Assembly (NCBI RefSeq): GCF_000695255.1
Contig: NZ_JMIB01000005.1
Coordinates: 58,087 to 122,086, forward strand
Direction: 5' to 3'
Origin: Photobacterium galatheae
GTDB lineage: Bacteria > Pseudomonadota > Gammaproteobacteria > Enterobacterales > Vibrionaceae
Length of the DNA stretch: 64,000 nt
Shown here: piece by piece, positions 42,112-52,040 of the stretch
Position numbering within the stretch: position 1 is the stretch's first letter
How the letters are laid out: every line of letters starts with the position of its first letter
Translations under genes and position numbers: made by a program
The notes under the pieces: model-generated
Database searches by the model: none
What the model was told of the DNA's origin: nothing
What the model saw: only the letters and a program-made list of their open reading frames with translations

Positions 42112-43386
42112 ATGATGACTTTCAACCGATTTGGAAACCGCCTTCGGGGTGGTATTTCTGTGATGCTGCTGTCCGCCTCCGGGGCAGCGTTTGGCAATGA
42201 ATCTCCGGCATCACCTCCGCTTCCGCAAATTAGTGTGGCCCCGGTGATCAGCGAGCGAATCACAGAGTGGGACGAATATACGGGCCGTTTGCAAGCGCCG
42301 GTCACTGTGGCGCTCAAGCCGCGCGTGTCGGGTTATGTCACGGAAGTGGCTTACCGGGAAGGCGATTTGGTACAGCAGGGCGATGTGCTGTTCAGCATTG
42401 ATGATCGGCTGTTCCGTGCGGAAGTCGAGCGGCTGGAAGCGCAGCAGGTCAGTCTGCAGAGTCAACTGAAGCTGGCTGAAAGCGAGTTCGTTCGCGCGAA
42501 GCGGCTGAACGCGACCAAAGCCATTTCAGCCGATGTCTATGACAATCGGCAGGCCGCACTCCAGCAGGCCAGCGCAGAGCTGGATGCACTCAAAGCATCG
42601 CTCAAACATGCCCGTCTGCAACTGTCATTTACCGAGGTGGTGTCTCCAATCGATGGCCGGGTGTCCCATGCGCAGGTGACGCAGGGAAATTATGTCACCA
42701 GCGGTCAGAGTGAACTGACGACCATTGTGTCGACCGAGCAGATGTACGCCTGGTTCGACGTCGACGAACAAACCTACCTGAATTATGTCCGCAATCACCT
42801 GCTGCGTGTGTCTGATCACGGTGAATCCAGCCCGGTGATGATGGCCTTGTCTGGCGATGTCGGATTTTCATATCAGGGCCATATCGATTTTGTAAATAAC
42901 ACCGTGAATCAGCAGACCGGTTCCATCCGGATGCGGGCGACGTTTGAGAATGAAGCGCAGATGCTGATGCCCGGCCTCTTTGCCCGTTTACGTCTGGTGG
43001 CGAGCAAACCCTATGACGCCATTCTGATTGATGAAAAAGCGGTGGGTACGGATCTGAACCGCAAGTATGTCCTCAAACTGAATGACGCCAATGTGGTGAC
43101 TTATCAGCCCGTGACACTGGGTGAGAAAGTTGCCGGATTACGCGTGGTGCAGTCCGGTTTAACAGCAGCCGACAGAATCGTGGTCAGCGGCTTGCAGAAG
43201 ATCCGGCCCAGTATGCAGGTGTCGCCAAAAATCGTTGAGATGGCGACGACCGAACAACTGGCGGATATCCACCGTCTTCAGCAATGGGGCACGGAAGAAA
43301 GCTATGTGGAAGAAAACTATGTGGAAAACAGCTATATGGAAAACAGCCATGTGCTGACCGCCCGCCAACCGACCGACGCACAGTAA
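42112..43386 (+). CDS. RND efflux periplasmic adaptor protein (MFP)
   Basis: 424 residues from ATG 42112, preceded by AGAGAGG. A signal peptide (near residues 10-30) precedes ITEWDEYTGRLQAPVTVALKPRVSGYVTEVAYREGDLVQQGDVLFSIDDRLFRAEVERLEAQ, the biotin-lipoyl half, a coiled hairpin, then SPIDGRVSHAQVTQGNYVTSG and a beta-barrel domain. No lipobox, unlike AcrA. The C-terminal tail carries a short repeat (Y-V-E-E-N, Y-V-E-N-S, Y-M-E-N-S) encoded by near-tandem DNA repeats at about 43298-43354. It pairs with the downstream pump; no outer-membrane channel gene is present, so TolC is probably used. Confidence 0.92.
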   Translation: MMTFNRFGNRLRGGISVMLLSASGAAFGNESPASPPLPQISVAPVISERITEWDEYTGRLQAPVTVALKPRVSGYVTEVAYREGDLVQQGDVLFSIDDRLFRAEVERLEAQQVSLQSQLKLAESEFVRAKRLNATKAISADVYDNRQAALQQASAELDALKASLKHARLQLSFTEVVSPIDGRVSHAQVTQGNYVTSGQSELTTIVSTEQMYAWFDVDEQTYLNYVRNHLLRVSDHGESSPVMMALSGDVGFSYQGHIDFVNNTVNQQTGSIRMRATFENEAQMLMPGLFARLRLVASKPYDAILIDEKAVGTDLNRKYVLKLNDANVVTYQPVTLGEKVAGLRVVQSGLTAADRIVVSGLQKIRPSMQVSPKIVEMATTEQLADIHRLQQWGTEESYVEENYVENSYMENSHVLTARQPTDAQ

Positions 43387-43399
43387 TCAGGACGCTTCT

Positions 43400-46300
43400 A
43401 TGTTTTCACAATATTTTATTCGCAGACCTGTCTTTGCCTCGGTGCTGTCGCTGCTGTTTGTGATTGTCGGCAGTATTGCGGTCTGGCAGTTGCCGGTGAC
43501 TGAATATCCGGAAGTGGTGCCGCCGACCGTGGTCGTGACGGCAAAATATCCCGGTGCGAATCCAGATGTCATTGCCCAGACCGTGGCCTCGCCGCTGGAG
43601 CAGGAAATCAATGGCGTGGAGAACATGCTCTACATGTCGTCGCAGTCCACTGCCGACGGCATGATGACGCTGACCATTACTTTTGCCATCGGCACCGATG
43701 TCGATCTGGCGGTATCTCAGGTGCAAAGCCGGGTTGACCGAGCGTTGCCACGCTTGCCGCAGCAGGTACAGCGGCTGGGCGTGGTGACGGAAAAGTCATC
43801 GCCAAACCTGACCATGGTGGTGCATCTGTTTTCGCCGGATGATCGCTACGACATGCTCTATCTGTCTAACTTTGCCAATCTCAAAGTGAAAGATGAACTG
43901 GCGAAAGTCAGTGGTGTGGGTTCTGTCCGGTCGTTTGGTGCGGGCAACTTCAGTATGCGGGTCTGGCTGGATCCGAATCAGGTCGCTGCGCTGCATCTGA
44001 CTCCGGCGGATATCGCGGAAGCGATTCGTCAGCAGAACCAGCAGGCTGTGGCGGGCAGTCTGGGTACGCAACCGGCCACCCACTCGGATTATCAGTTGCT
44101 GATCAATGTGAAAGGGCGGTTGTCGACGGTCGAGGAATTTGAAAACATCATCATCCGCGTGGGTGAGCAGGGTGAAATCAGCCGTCTGAAAGATGTGGCG
44201 CGGATTGAGCTGGGTGCGGATTCTTACGCGCTGCGCTCTACGCTGGACAATCAGGATGCCGCAGCCATTGGTATTTTCCAGGCCGCGGGTTCGAATGCGA
44301 TTCAGATCTCCAATGATGTCCGTGAGACGATGGCGCGTCTGGCGGAAGATTTCCCGGAAGGCGTGTCTTACGAAATCGCCTACGATCCGACGGTCTTTGT
44401 GCGTGGCTCGATTGAAGCGGTGATTCAGACCCTGCTGGAAGCGGTGCTTCTGGTGGTTGCCGTGGTGGTGCTGTTCCTGCAAACCTGGCGGGCGTCGATT
44501 ATTCCGCTGGTGGCGGTGCCTGTCTCACTGATTGGTACCTTCGCCTTTATGCTGCTGATGGGATTCTCTCTCAATGCACTGTCACTTTTTGGTCTGGTGC
44601 TGGCAATCGGCATCGTGGTTGACGATGCCATCGTGGTAGTGGAAAACGTCGAGCGGAACATCAGCGAAGGTTTGTCTCCGGTTGATGCCACGGTGAAAGC
44701 CATGCGCGAAGTGACCGGGCCGATTGTTGCGACCACGCTGGTGCTGGCGGCGGTATTTATTCCGACGGCATTTATGACCGGACTGACCGGCCAGTTTTAC
44801 AAGCAGTTTGCGCTGACGATTACCATTTCGACTTTTATTTCCGCAATCAATTCCCTGACGCTGAGCCCGGCATTATCCGCGCTGTTGCTGAAAGGGCACG
44901 ATGCCCCGAAAGACTGGCTGACCCGCGGCATGGACCGTCTGTTTGGCCGCTGGCTGTTCCACCCGTTTAACCGCTTCTTCGGTGCCTTGTCGAATGGTTA
45001 TGGTGTGGTGGTGCGTAAAGTGATTCGTGCCGGTGCAATCGCCGCTGTGGCTTATGTGGCCTTACTCGGCTTGACGGGCTATCAGTTTGCCACCACGCCG
45101 ACCGGCTATATTCCGGCGCAGGACAAGCAGTATCTGATTGCTTTTGCTCAGTTGCCGAATGCGGCCTCGCTGGATCGCACCGATGCGGTGCTGGAAAAAA
45201 TGTCTGATCTGGCGCAGGCGCAGGCAGGGGTGACGAATACGCTGGGCTTCCCCGGACTGAGTATTAACGGATTTACCAATGCATCCAACAGCGGCATTGT
45301 GTTTGTGATGCTGGATGATTTCGACCAGCGTCAGGATCCGACTGCCAGCGCACATGCGATCGCTGCCCGGCTGAATCAACAATATGCCGGCATTGAAGAA
45401 GCCTTTGTCGCGGTCTTCCCGCCACCGCCTGTGATGGGCCTGGGCACGATTGGCGGCTTCCGGTTGCAGATTGAAGACAGAAACGGGCTGGGTTTTGAGG
45501 CTTTGCATCAGGCCACCATGGCGGTGATGCAAAAGGCGGCGGCGACACCAGAACTGGCTGGGGTTTTCTCCGGGTATCAGGTGAACGTGCCGCAGTTGGA
45601 TATCGAAGTCGACAGAACCAAAGCGATGCAGCAGGGCGTGAATCTGGATATGCTTTTCCAGACGCTTCAGGGCTATCTGAGTTCGACGTATGTCAATGAT
45701 TTGAATCTGTTTGGCCGGACGTATCAGGTCAATATGCAGGCCGATCAGGCGTATCGTCAGGATGCGGCGCAGGTCGGGCAGATCAAAGTCCGGAATGCGC
45801 AGGGCGACATGGTGCCGATTGATTCTTTCATCCATGTGAAAGATACCGCCGGGCCGGACCGCGTGATGCATTACAACGGCTTTATGACGGCAGAGATCAA
45901 TGGCGGCCCGGCACCGGGTTACAGCTCGGGTGAGGCTCAGGCAGCCATTGAGAAAATTCTGGCTGAAACCCTGCCGCGGGGGATGGATTACGAGTGGACC
46001 GAACTGACCTATCAGCAGATGATCACCGGAGACAGCAATCTCTATGTGTATCCGCTGGTGATCCTGCTGGTGTTTATGGTACTGGCCGCTCAGTATGAAA
46101 GTGTCCGCTTGCCGATGGCGATTATTCTGATTATTCCGCTGACCCTGCTTTCCGCGCTCAGTGGCGTGGTGCTTTACGGCGGCGATAACAACATCCTGAC
46201 GCAAATCGGCTTTATCGTGCTGGTCGGGCTGGCGACCAAGAATGCCATTCTGATCGTCGAATTTGCCAAAGAGTTGCAGGATCAGGGGTACTCGGTGAAA

Positions 46301-46582
46301 GACGCGATTCTGGAAGCCAGCCGGTTGCGGTTACGTCCCATTCTGATGACTTCGATTGCCTTCATCATGGGTGTGGCACCACTGGTGTATTCAACCGGCG
46401 CGGGTGCCGAGATGCGTCAGGCGATGGGTGTGGCGGTGTTCTCCGGCATGATTGGGGTGACCGTGTTCGGACTCTTGCTGACCCCGCTGTTTTATTACCT
46501 GCTGGCGAAGCGCGGACAGACACAGACAGATGCAGCAACAGAATCCGCCGAATTGGAAACGGTTCAAGAGGCGATCGGATGA
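43400..46582 (+). CDS. RND multidrug efflux pump (AcrB/HAE1 family)
   Basis: 1060 residues, full-length. Typical parts: FSQYFIRRPVFASVLSLLFVIVGSIAVWQLPV at the N-terminus, TEYPEVVPPTVVVTAKYPGANPDVIAQTVASPLEQEINGVENMLYMSS, and the proton-relay Asp pair in GIVVDDAIVVVENVERN (near residues 405-406) with a Lys in GLATKNAILIVEFAKE (near 943). It forms a trimer driven by protons that expels drugs, dyes or solvents. It lies 13 bases after the adaptor gene. Ends with an ATGA overlap to a small frame of uncertain status. Confidence 0.95.
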   Translation: MFSQYFIRRPVFASVLSLLFVIVGSIAVWQLPVTEYPEVVPPTVVVTAKYPGANPDVIAQTVASPLEQEINGVENMLYMSSQSTADGMMTLTITFAIGTDVDLAVSQVQSRVDRALPRLPQQVQRLGVVTEKSSPNLTMVVHLFSPDDRYDMLYLSNFANLKVKDELAKVSGVGSVRSFGAGNFSMRVWLDPNQVAALHLTPADIAEAIRQQNQQAVAGSLGTQPATHSDYQLLINVKGRLSTVEEFENIIIRVGEQGEISRLKDVARIELGADSYALRSTLDNQDAAAIGIFQAAGSNAIQISNDVRETMARLAEDFPEGVSYEIAYDPTVFVRGSIEAVIQTLLEAVLLVVAVVVLFLQTWRASIIPLVAVPVSLIGTFAFMLLMGFSLNALSLFGLVLAIGIVVDDAIVVVENVERNISEGLSPVDATVKAMREVTGPIVATTLVLAAVFIPTAFMTGLTGQFYKQFALTITISTFISAINSLTLSPALSALLLKGHDAPKDWLTRGMDRLFGRWLFHPFNRFFGALSNGYGVVVRKVIRAGAIAAVAYVALLGLTGYQFATTPTGYIPAQDKQYLIAFAQLPNAASLDRTDAVLEKMSDLAQAQAGVTNTLGFPGLSINGFTNASNSGIVFVMLDDFDQRQDPTASAHAIAARLNQQYAGIEEAFVAVFPPPPVMGLGTIGGFRLQIEDRNGLGFEALHQATMAVMQKAAATPELAGVFSGYQVNVPQLDIEVDRTKAMQQGVNLDMLFQTLQGYLSSTYVNDLNLFGRTYQVNMQADQAYRQDAAQVGQIKVRNAQGDMVPIDSFIHVKDTAGPDRVMHYNGFMTAEINGGPAPGYSSGEAQAAIEKILAETLPRGMDYEWTELTYQQMITGDSNLYVYPLVILLVFMVLAAQYESVRLPMAIILIIPLTLLSALSGVVLYGGDNNILTQIGFIVLVGLATKNAILIVEFAKELQDQGYSVKDAILEASRLRLRPILMTSIAFIMGVAPLVYSTGAGAEMRQAMGVAVFSGMIGVTVFGLLLTPLFYYLLAKRGQTQTDAATESAELETVQEAIG

Positions 46583-46914
46583 ATGACTGGCAGGAACCAC
46601 TCCTCGGCATCCTGGTGTATTGTGTGGTCAGTCTGACGACGGTGATTCAGTGTGCGCTGTCTCCTGAGCGGCTGTTTCAGATTGTTGAGGCTGCTCCGGC
46701 GGTGCAATCGCAGAATGACGGTGTCTGGACCCAGCTCTTTGATACGACAGCATTAGCGCAGCTGTCGGTTTCTGACATCCCGGAGCAGGCTGGGCTGTCC
46801 TTGTGGCTACGGGCGGATGCCGGAGCGCGTTGTCCGGGGAATGCCAGCGGACAAGGGGGGCCATGTCTGAGAGCTGTCCAAGAAACAATAGGGCGCAGAA
46901 ACACGGTCTTCTGA
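46579..46914 (+). CDS. Small frame after RND pump, doubtful
   Basis: 111 residues, beginning at ATG 46579 overlapping the pump stop as ATGA. The first 20 residues are hydrophobic (LLGILVYCVVSLTTVIQC), compatible with a signal peptide; the rest has no recognisable motif and looks like non-conserved sequence. The 4-base overlap with the pump argues for translation, but the composition gives no support. It could be a degraded gene remnant. Confidence 0.35.
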   Translation: MNDWQEPLLGILVYCVVSLTTVIQCALSPERLFQIVEAAPAVQSQNDGVWTQLFDTTALAQLSVSDIPEQAGLSLWLRADAGARCPGNASGQGGPCLRAVQETIGRRNTVF

Positions 46915-46927
46915 CACAAACAGAGAA

Positions 46928-46974
46928 CAGGCCACACGACTGAACCTTTAAATGCAGTGTGTGGCCTGATTTCT
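46928..46974. terminator. Terminator between RND operon and LysR gene
   Basis: CAGGCCACAC (46928-46937) pairs with GTGTGGCCTG (46959-46968) around a 21-base loop, followed by ATTTCT. It sits between two convergent genes. Confidence 0.65.
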
Positions 46975-47875
46975 ATGTCCTGTGCATGGCTTCGAACCGA
47001 GCCATCACAAAGGCCACCAATAAACGCACTCGCATGGGGAGATGATCCCGGTCGCGATAGAGCATAAACAGAGTTCTGGGTTTACTTTGCCAGTCGGGTA
47101 ACACCCGACTGAGTTCACCCTGCTCAATCATGGGAAGGGCAAAATAATCCGGAATATAGCCGATGCCCAATCCTGCCTGTATTGCATGGGTCAGCATCCG
47201 GATTTCATCGACTTCTAAGCGTAGGCCGAGCACGGGCTGGTAATCATAGGCTTTGCCGGTTTCAGCGTGCAGCAGTTGCCAGGTTGACATCGGGTGGCAG
47301 ACAATCGACGGATGATCGCTCAGCATGTCGGGCTGGGTGATGGCTTGCACCGGGTAATCCGGATGTGCGCAAACAATGAAATGGATATCCTTCAGTGGCC
47401 GGGCAATCCAGTTCTCGACCACAGGGGTGCCCACCCGAAAGACCACATCCATGGCTTGCGCTTCAATGTCGATTAACGTATTCGAAAACTGCAGATCGAG
47501 CTGAATTTCCGGATATTGCAGCAGGAAGTCGAAAAAGATTTCACGCAGAAACTGTGAACCGGCATTAATCGGTGCACTGATTCGGATCTTCCCTTTGGGT
47601 TCATGTTTATCCCGGTGCAGATCTTCCCCGATATCACTCAACTCATCAAATAAGGCGCTGGAACGCTCAAAGTACTGCTGGCCGGTGTGCGTCAGCGAAA
47701 CGCGGTGAGCATCCCGGTTCAACAGCCGCAGTTGAAGATCAGTTTCCAGTTGTCGGATTCGTCGGCTGAGGGTGGATAAGGGCATGCCGAGGTTTTCTGC
47801 GGCAAGTTTGAAGCTGCCAAGTTCTGCCACCGTACAAAAACAACGCAGATCGTCGAGAGAATAGTTAGATTTCAT
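46973..47875 (-). CDS. LysR-family transcriptional regulator
   Basis: 300 residues. The N-terminal winged HTH is clear: SLDDLRCFCTVAELGSFKLAAENLGMPLSTLSRRIRQLETDLQLRLLNRDAHRVSLTHTG. The ligand domain has KGKIRISAPINAGSQFLREIFFDFLLQYPEIQLDL. It diverges from the DMT exporter gene with 93 bases between, the usual layout for LysR regulators that control the neighbouring transporter. Confidence 0.92.
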   Translation of the reverse strand: MKSNYSLDDLRCFCTVAELGSFKLAAENLGMPLSTLSRRIRQLETDLQLRLLNRDAHRVSLTHTGQQYFERSSALFDELSDIGEDLHRDKHEPKGKIRISAPINAGSQFLREIFFDFLLQYPEIQLDLQFSNTLIDIEAQAMDVVFRVGTPVVENWIARPLKDIHFIVCAHPDYPVQAITQPDMLSDHPSIVCHPMSTWQLLHAETGKAYDYQPVLGLRLEVDEIRMLTHAIQAGLGIGYIPDYFALPMIEQGELSRVLPDWQSKPRTLFMLYRDRDHLPMRVRLLVAFVMARFEAMHRT

Positions 47876-47968
47876 TTTTGGGATTTACTGTCTTAGTATT
47901 GCCTGTTTATCCATATAGTGAAACTAATAGACTAGCGATTATCTTCTGACAAGTCATCTGGAGAAACG

Positions 47969-48889
47969 ATGAATTCATCTTCAACACTGAAAGCAGTGGT
48001 CCTGCTCATTATCTGCACCTTCTTTTGGGGCAGCTGCTTCCCGATTGGCAAAAACGCACTGAATGAAGTGCATGCGCTCACTTTGGTCTTCTGGCGTTTC
48101 GCTATCGCGGCTGCCTGCTTGGCACTGTACATTCTGGTCATGGGGGCGGAGCGGTTTGTGTTAACCGCCAGGCAATGGCTCTGGGTTGTCGCTGTCAGCG
48201 CTGTAGGGGTCGGTGGTCTGAACCTCGGACTCTTTACCGGGCTTGAACATACGGCGGCAACCAACGGTTCGCTGATTATGGCGCTCAGTCCGCTGACGAC
48301 TGCACTGATTGCCTGTGTCGCGATGCGCACGTTGCCGACGTGGCTGCAATGTCTCAGTCTTGTGGTCAGTTTATCTGGTGTGCTGGTGGTGATCACCAAC
48401 GGTCATTTGGACGCGCTGCTCAAGATGGAATTCAATCAGGGCGATAAAATGATCTTCTGCGGTATGTTTGCCTGGAGCTTTTACACTTACTGCAGTCAGG
48501 GCATCAGCCGCTGGATGCCGGTCATCCCATACACATTTGTCGGCATGCTCAGTGGCGCGACCGTGATCGGGCTGATGTGTCTGGCAACACCGGAAGTCCG
48601 CCCGTTTGCAGAGCTGTTCGGCAGTTCTTCCATCGGGATGATGGAGGTGGTGTACATTGGTGTCTTTGGCACGGTGGCCGGTTATCTGTTATGGCTGAAT
48701 GGTGTCCGGGCACTGGGTTCACCGACGGCTGCACTCTTCTTCAATTTCGTTCCGGTTTTTGCGGTGCTGACTGCCTACATGATGGGGCAGACCGTGACGC
48801 TGCTTCAGCTGGTTGGTATTGCGATTGTGATTCTGGGGCTGCTGCTGCCTAGGTTGCTAACGTTCCGGAAAGTCGCCCGAGCCGTTTGA
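47969..48889 (+). CDS. DMT-family permease (EamA domains)
   Basis: 306 residues with ten hydrophobic segments and two EamA-type halves. The N-terminus LIICTFFWGSCFPIGKNALNEVHALTLVFWRFAIAAACLAL and the motif GLEHTAATNGSLIMALSPLTTALI are family-typical. It probably exports a metabolite or drug across the inner membrane; substrate unknown. Divergent from the LysR gene; the REP array begins 30 bases after its stop. Confidence 0.9.
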   Translation: MNSSSTLKAVVLLIICTFFWGSCFPIGKNALNEVHALTLVFWRFAIAAACLALYILVMGAERFVLTARQWLWVVAVSAVGVGGLNLGLFTGLEHTAATNGSLIMALSPLTTALIACVAMRTLPTWLQCLSLVVSLSGVLVVITNGHLDALLKMEFNQGDKMIFCGMFAWSFYTYCSQGISRWMPVIPYTFVGMLSGATVIGLMCLATPEVRPFAELFGSSSIGMMEVVYIGVFGTVAGYLLWLNGVRALGSPTAALFFNFVPVFAVLTAYMMGQTVTLLQLVGIAIVILGLLLPRLLTFRKVARAV

Positions 48890-48919
48890 GTCCAGCAATG
48901 CGGTGTCTGGTTTTTAACC

Positions 48920-49803
48920 GTGCCCGATGGATTCCCGTCTGTGCGGGAATGAAGTTAAGCTGTTGAATTAAATAATATAAATCCCGGTTATCCCGTCGTC
49001 CCCGCGAAGGCGGGAATCCAGTGACTTTTGAGGAAGAACGACACGGAAAATGAGGAGAAAAATGATTCTGGTAGATTACTTTCATCTCGTGCCCGATGGA
49101 TTCCCGACTGCGCGGGAATGACAGTAAGTCGTTGATTTGTATGGTATCAATCCCGATTGTTCCGTCGTCCCCGCGAAGGCGGGGACCCAGTGACGTTCAA
49201 GAAAAGAAAACGAGCACGCGCCAAGAGGAAAACCTTTAATGGATATGTCGCTTTTCAATCGTGCCCAATGGATTCCTGTCTGCGCGGGAATGTCGATAAG
49301 CTGTTGATTTGTATGGTATCGATCCTGATTATTTCGTCGTCTCCGCGAAGGTGGGGACCCAGTGACGTTCAAGAAAAGAAACGAGCACGGCGCCAAGAGG
49401 AAAACCTTTCATGGATATGTCGCTTTTCAACCGTGCCCGATGGATTCCCGCCCGCGCGGGAATGACGTTAAGTTGTTGAATTTAATGATATAAATCCCGA
49501 TTATTCCGTCGTCCCCGCGAAGGCGGGGACCCAGTGACTTTTGAGGAAGAACGACACGGAAAATGAGGGGAAAAATGATTCTGGCAGATTACTTTCATCT
49601 CGTGCCCGATGGATTCCCGCCTGCGCGGGAATGAGATTAAGTTGTTGAATTTAATGGTATAAATCCCGATTATTCCGTCGTCCCCGCGAAGGCGGGGACC
49701 CAGTGACTTTTGAGGAAGAACGACACGGAAAATGAGGGGAAAAATGATTCTGGCAGATTACTTTCATCTCGTGCCCGATGGATTCCCGCCTGCGCGGGAA
49801 TGA
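48920..49803. repeat. Array of six REP-type units with a period of about 170 bp
   Basis: Six copies of a GTGCCCGATGGATTCCCG-type palindrome (starts 48920, 49089, 49261, 49433, 49602, 49771; spacing 169, 172, 172, 169, 169) whose core ATTCCCGC-CTGC-GCGGGAAT folds into a hairpin. Between them lie five copies of a second palindrome, CCCCGC-GAAG-GCGGGG followed by CCAGTGAC, in the other orientation. The intervening sequence comes in two types: one with GAGGAAGAACGACACGGAAA (intervals 1, 4, 5) and one with GTTCAAGAAAAGAAA (intervals 2, 3). This is a BIME-like tandem array and not a CRISPR. All open frames across it are repeat artefacts. Confidence 0.92.
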
Positions 49804-49894
49804 CGGTAAGATATTGATTTTTTGATAAAATAATTCCAATTTTCGTAGGGCTTGTATGGGGAGGCTCAGCGCTCCGATGGAAATAGCCTCTCAA

Positions 49895-50878
49895 TCAAAG
49901 CCCCGCCAGCAACTCATACGATCGCAGCTTTTTCTCCTGATCAAAGATCAGGGCATTGGCCATGATCTCATTGGCCTGGGTGCGCTCGACCAGATCCAGC
50001 AGACGCCTGCGTACGGTTTCGGGATCACCGTGGATTGACTCCCGTAACTGTTTTTCAATCTGTTGTTTTTCATGGGGTAGCCACAGAGATTCCATGCTCC
50101 ACACCGGTGGCGGGATCTTGCCCTGAACCCCGCGGATCATATTGAGGAATTTCTGCTTCTCGGTGGTTCCCAGATACTGTGCTTCTTCATTCGTTTCGGC
50201 CACGATCACGTTCACCCCAATCATCACATAGGGTTGCTCCAGTTGCTCTGAAGGCTGGAAATGATCGCGGTAGATTTGGATCGCGCTCATCATCGCATCC
50301 GGTGCAAAGTGAGAAGCGAAAGCAAATGGCAGCCCTTTGATGCCGGCCAGACGGGCGCTGTAAGTGCTGGAGCCAAGCAGCCAGAGCGGGATTTCGGAAT
50401 TGGCGCCGGGACATGCTTTCACTGGTTGGTTGGGCGAGATCGGACCCATGAAAAATTGCAGTTCTTCTAACAGTTCATCAAAGTTTGGATCCATGTGTTC
50501 CGGGTCACGTCTCAGCGCATGCATGGTGGGGTAGTCGGTCCCCGGCGCACGACCCAGACCCAAGTCAATCCGGCCCGGGTACAGGGCTTCCAGCGTGCCG
50601 AATTGCTCGGCAATCACCAGCGGCGCATGGTTGGGCAGCATGATCCCGCCAGAACCCAGACGAATCGACGATGTTTTGGCACCAATATGACTGATCAATA
50701 CTGATGTCGCAGCACTGGCGATATCTGGCATGTTGTGATGTTCAGCCAGCCAGAACCGTTTGTAACCCCATTGTTCAGCATGCTGTGCTAATGAGACGGA
50801 ACGCGCATAAGTTGTTGAGAAGTCGGCACCTTCGACAACAGGCGCTAAATCAAGAATTGAGCGTGGCGGTAGTGTCAT
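49895..50878 (-). CDS. yhbW: LLM-class flavin-dependent monooxygenase (YhbW-like)
   Basis: 327 residues (E. coli YhbW is 335). Luciferase-like features: [61 protein letters not shown], then [45 protein letters not shown], all closely matching the MsnO8/YhbW type. Uses reduced flavin and O2; physiological substrate unknown. GAAGGG precedes the ATG at 50878. Other proteins of this subfamily exist, so the symbol marks nearest resemblance. Confidence 0.88.
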   Translation of the reverse strand: MTLPPRSILDLAPVVEGADFSTTYARSVSLAQHAEQWGYKRFWLAEHHNMPDIASAATSVLISHIGAKTSSIRLGSGGIMLPNHAPLVIAEQFGTLEALYPGRIDLGLGRAPGTDYPTMHALRRDPEHMDPNFDELLEELQFFMGPISPNQPVKACPGANSEIPLWLLGSSTYSARLAGIKGLPFAFASHFAPDAMMSAIQIYRDHFQPSEQLEQPYVMIGVNVIVAETNEEAQYLGTTEKQKFLNMIRGVQGKIPPPVWSMESLWLPHEKQQIEKQLRESIHGDPETVRRRLLDLVERTQANEIMANALIFDQEKKLRSYELLAGL

Positions 50879-51100
50879 GGACCCTTCTTTCTGATGAATG
50901 ATGTATGAATCTCAGACTATGCCCGTTTATTTGAAACGGGTAAACGGTCAGAATATTGCTTTGAAGGTCTCTTGCGTGGCGCTTGATCGAAATAGTGAAA
51001 AGCAGCTGAATGAAAGATTATCGGAAAAGAAAACAGGTGCAAATAAATCAATTGATTGCACCTGTCCAGTTCAACAGTATTTCAGTAAATCACCGGTGAT

Positions 51101-51586
51101 TTATGCGGGTTTGTTTTTATTGACCTTTAATTTCAACTGATTGCCAGAAAATTCATTTGAATAATAAGGCCAGATATAAGGCCCGCCTGAACCCTCATTC
51201 AAATCCTGATGGATCACTTCCCAGCCACCCATGGTTGGCGGAGTGCTTTCTTCAAGTACCATAAACATCAGGCTGGTAACCGGTTGTTTGTTGGGTTCAC
51301 CTTTTTTCCAGTACATATAAATATATTTACCACCCGCACCTGCATTCAAATCATCTGGAGACCACTCCCAGCCCGGCATGCTGTTATCTTGCTTGGTATC
51401 ATAAGCTTTGAATGTCACGGATGTAATCGGGGTGCTGGTCTGATCGTCTTTCTGGAAACCAACATAAATATACTTCCCACCCACACCAGAGTTCAGATCA
51501 ACAGAGTAGAATTCCCAGCCGCGCTCATACAATGGGCCTCGAGTATCAACAGATTGGATTGTTAAGTTGGTAAGTGCTTGAGTCAT
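51101..51586 (-). CDS. Three-repeat beta-prism-like (MABP-type) small protein
   Basis: 161 residues from ATG 51586 (AAGGAG six bases upstream; ATG 51589 is too close). Three internal repeats share the pattern GW-x5-DLN-x-G-x-GG-x-YI-Y: GWEFYSVDLNSGVGGKYIYVG, GWEWSPDDLNAGAGGKYIYMY, GWEVIHQDLNEGSGGPYIWPY, spaced 50-53 residues apart, which predicts a three-fold beta-prism. Known: the same motif occurs in MABP domains and in the C-terminal prism of MACPF proteins such as Plu-MACPF. No signal peptide is seen. Standing alone, without a pore-forming domain, it could bind lipid or glycan. Function is not known. Confidence 0.75.
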   Translation of the reverse strand: MTQALTNLTIQSVDTRGPLYERGWEFYSVDLNSGVGGKYIYVGFQKDDQTSTPITSVTFKAYDTKQDNSMPGWEWSPDDLNAGAGGKYIYMYWKKGEPNKQPVTSLMFMVLEESTPPTMGGWEVIHQDLNEGSGGPYIWPYYSNEFSGNQLKLKVNKNKPA

Positions 51587-52040
51587 CATAATCTCCTTAT
51601 CCTTAGATTGTCATTCAGATAGAAACCACGTTGATGTTTCAGGTGAATAAAAACTATTGCCAGAACTCCACTTCATTGGCGTGCTTAACAGAATGAATGG
51701 TCTGTTTGCTGGAGTTATTCTGACTATAGACGTCTTAAAATAAAATTCAGGAGATATTTTTTTTCGGGAATTGTCTTTTGATGCTTTTTTGTTTTTCATC
51801 TAACAGTTACTGGGTTTTTTGTTATTTAAAGTCTTTGTTTTTCCACTGTGTATCAACTTAAGTTCAGGTCTGTTTGAATAAACTCAATCAATAATTTCAA
51901 TTGTTTTTGCGGTTGAGATCACCTTAAAAATTGGTGTCAGAATTGTTACCGAAATCAGGCTGACTCAAGACGCCTTTGCATGGCTTCATGAGACAACCTC
52001 AGTGTGAATTGAGTCGTGCGCCTGTTCGAAAACTTTAAGT
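51587..52040. other. Intergenic region between prism protein and antiporter genes
   Basis: 454 bases, AT-rich. It includes the promoter and strong ribosome site for the prism-protein gene at its left edge. No other supportable gene. Confidence 0.5.

Noticed and set aside
43796..46204. Long reverse frames inside the RND pump gene
   Set aside because: Shadows of the pump's codon usage; composition is His/Arg/Gln-rich with no family motif.
48900..49810. Regular repeats that could suggest a CRISPR array
   Set aside because: The repeat period is about 170 bp, the spacers are themselves repeated in two types, the repeats are REP-like palindromes, and there are no cas genes nearby.
49082..49894. 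Open frames containing PAQTGIHRAR- or PAFAGTTE-like strings
   Set aside because: They are translations of REP palindromes and recur with the array; no gene.
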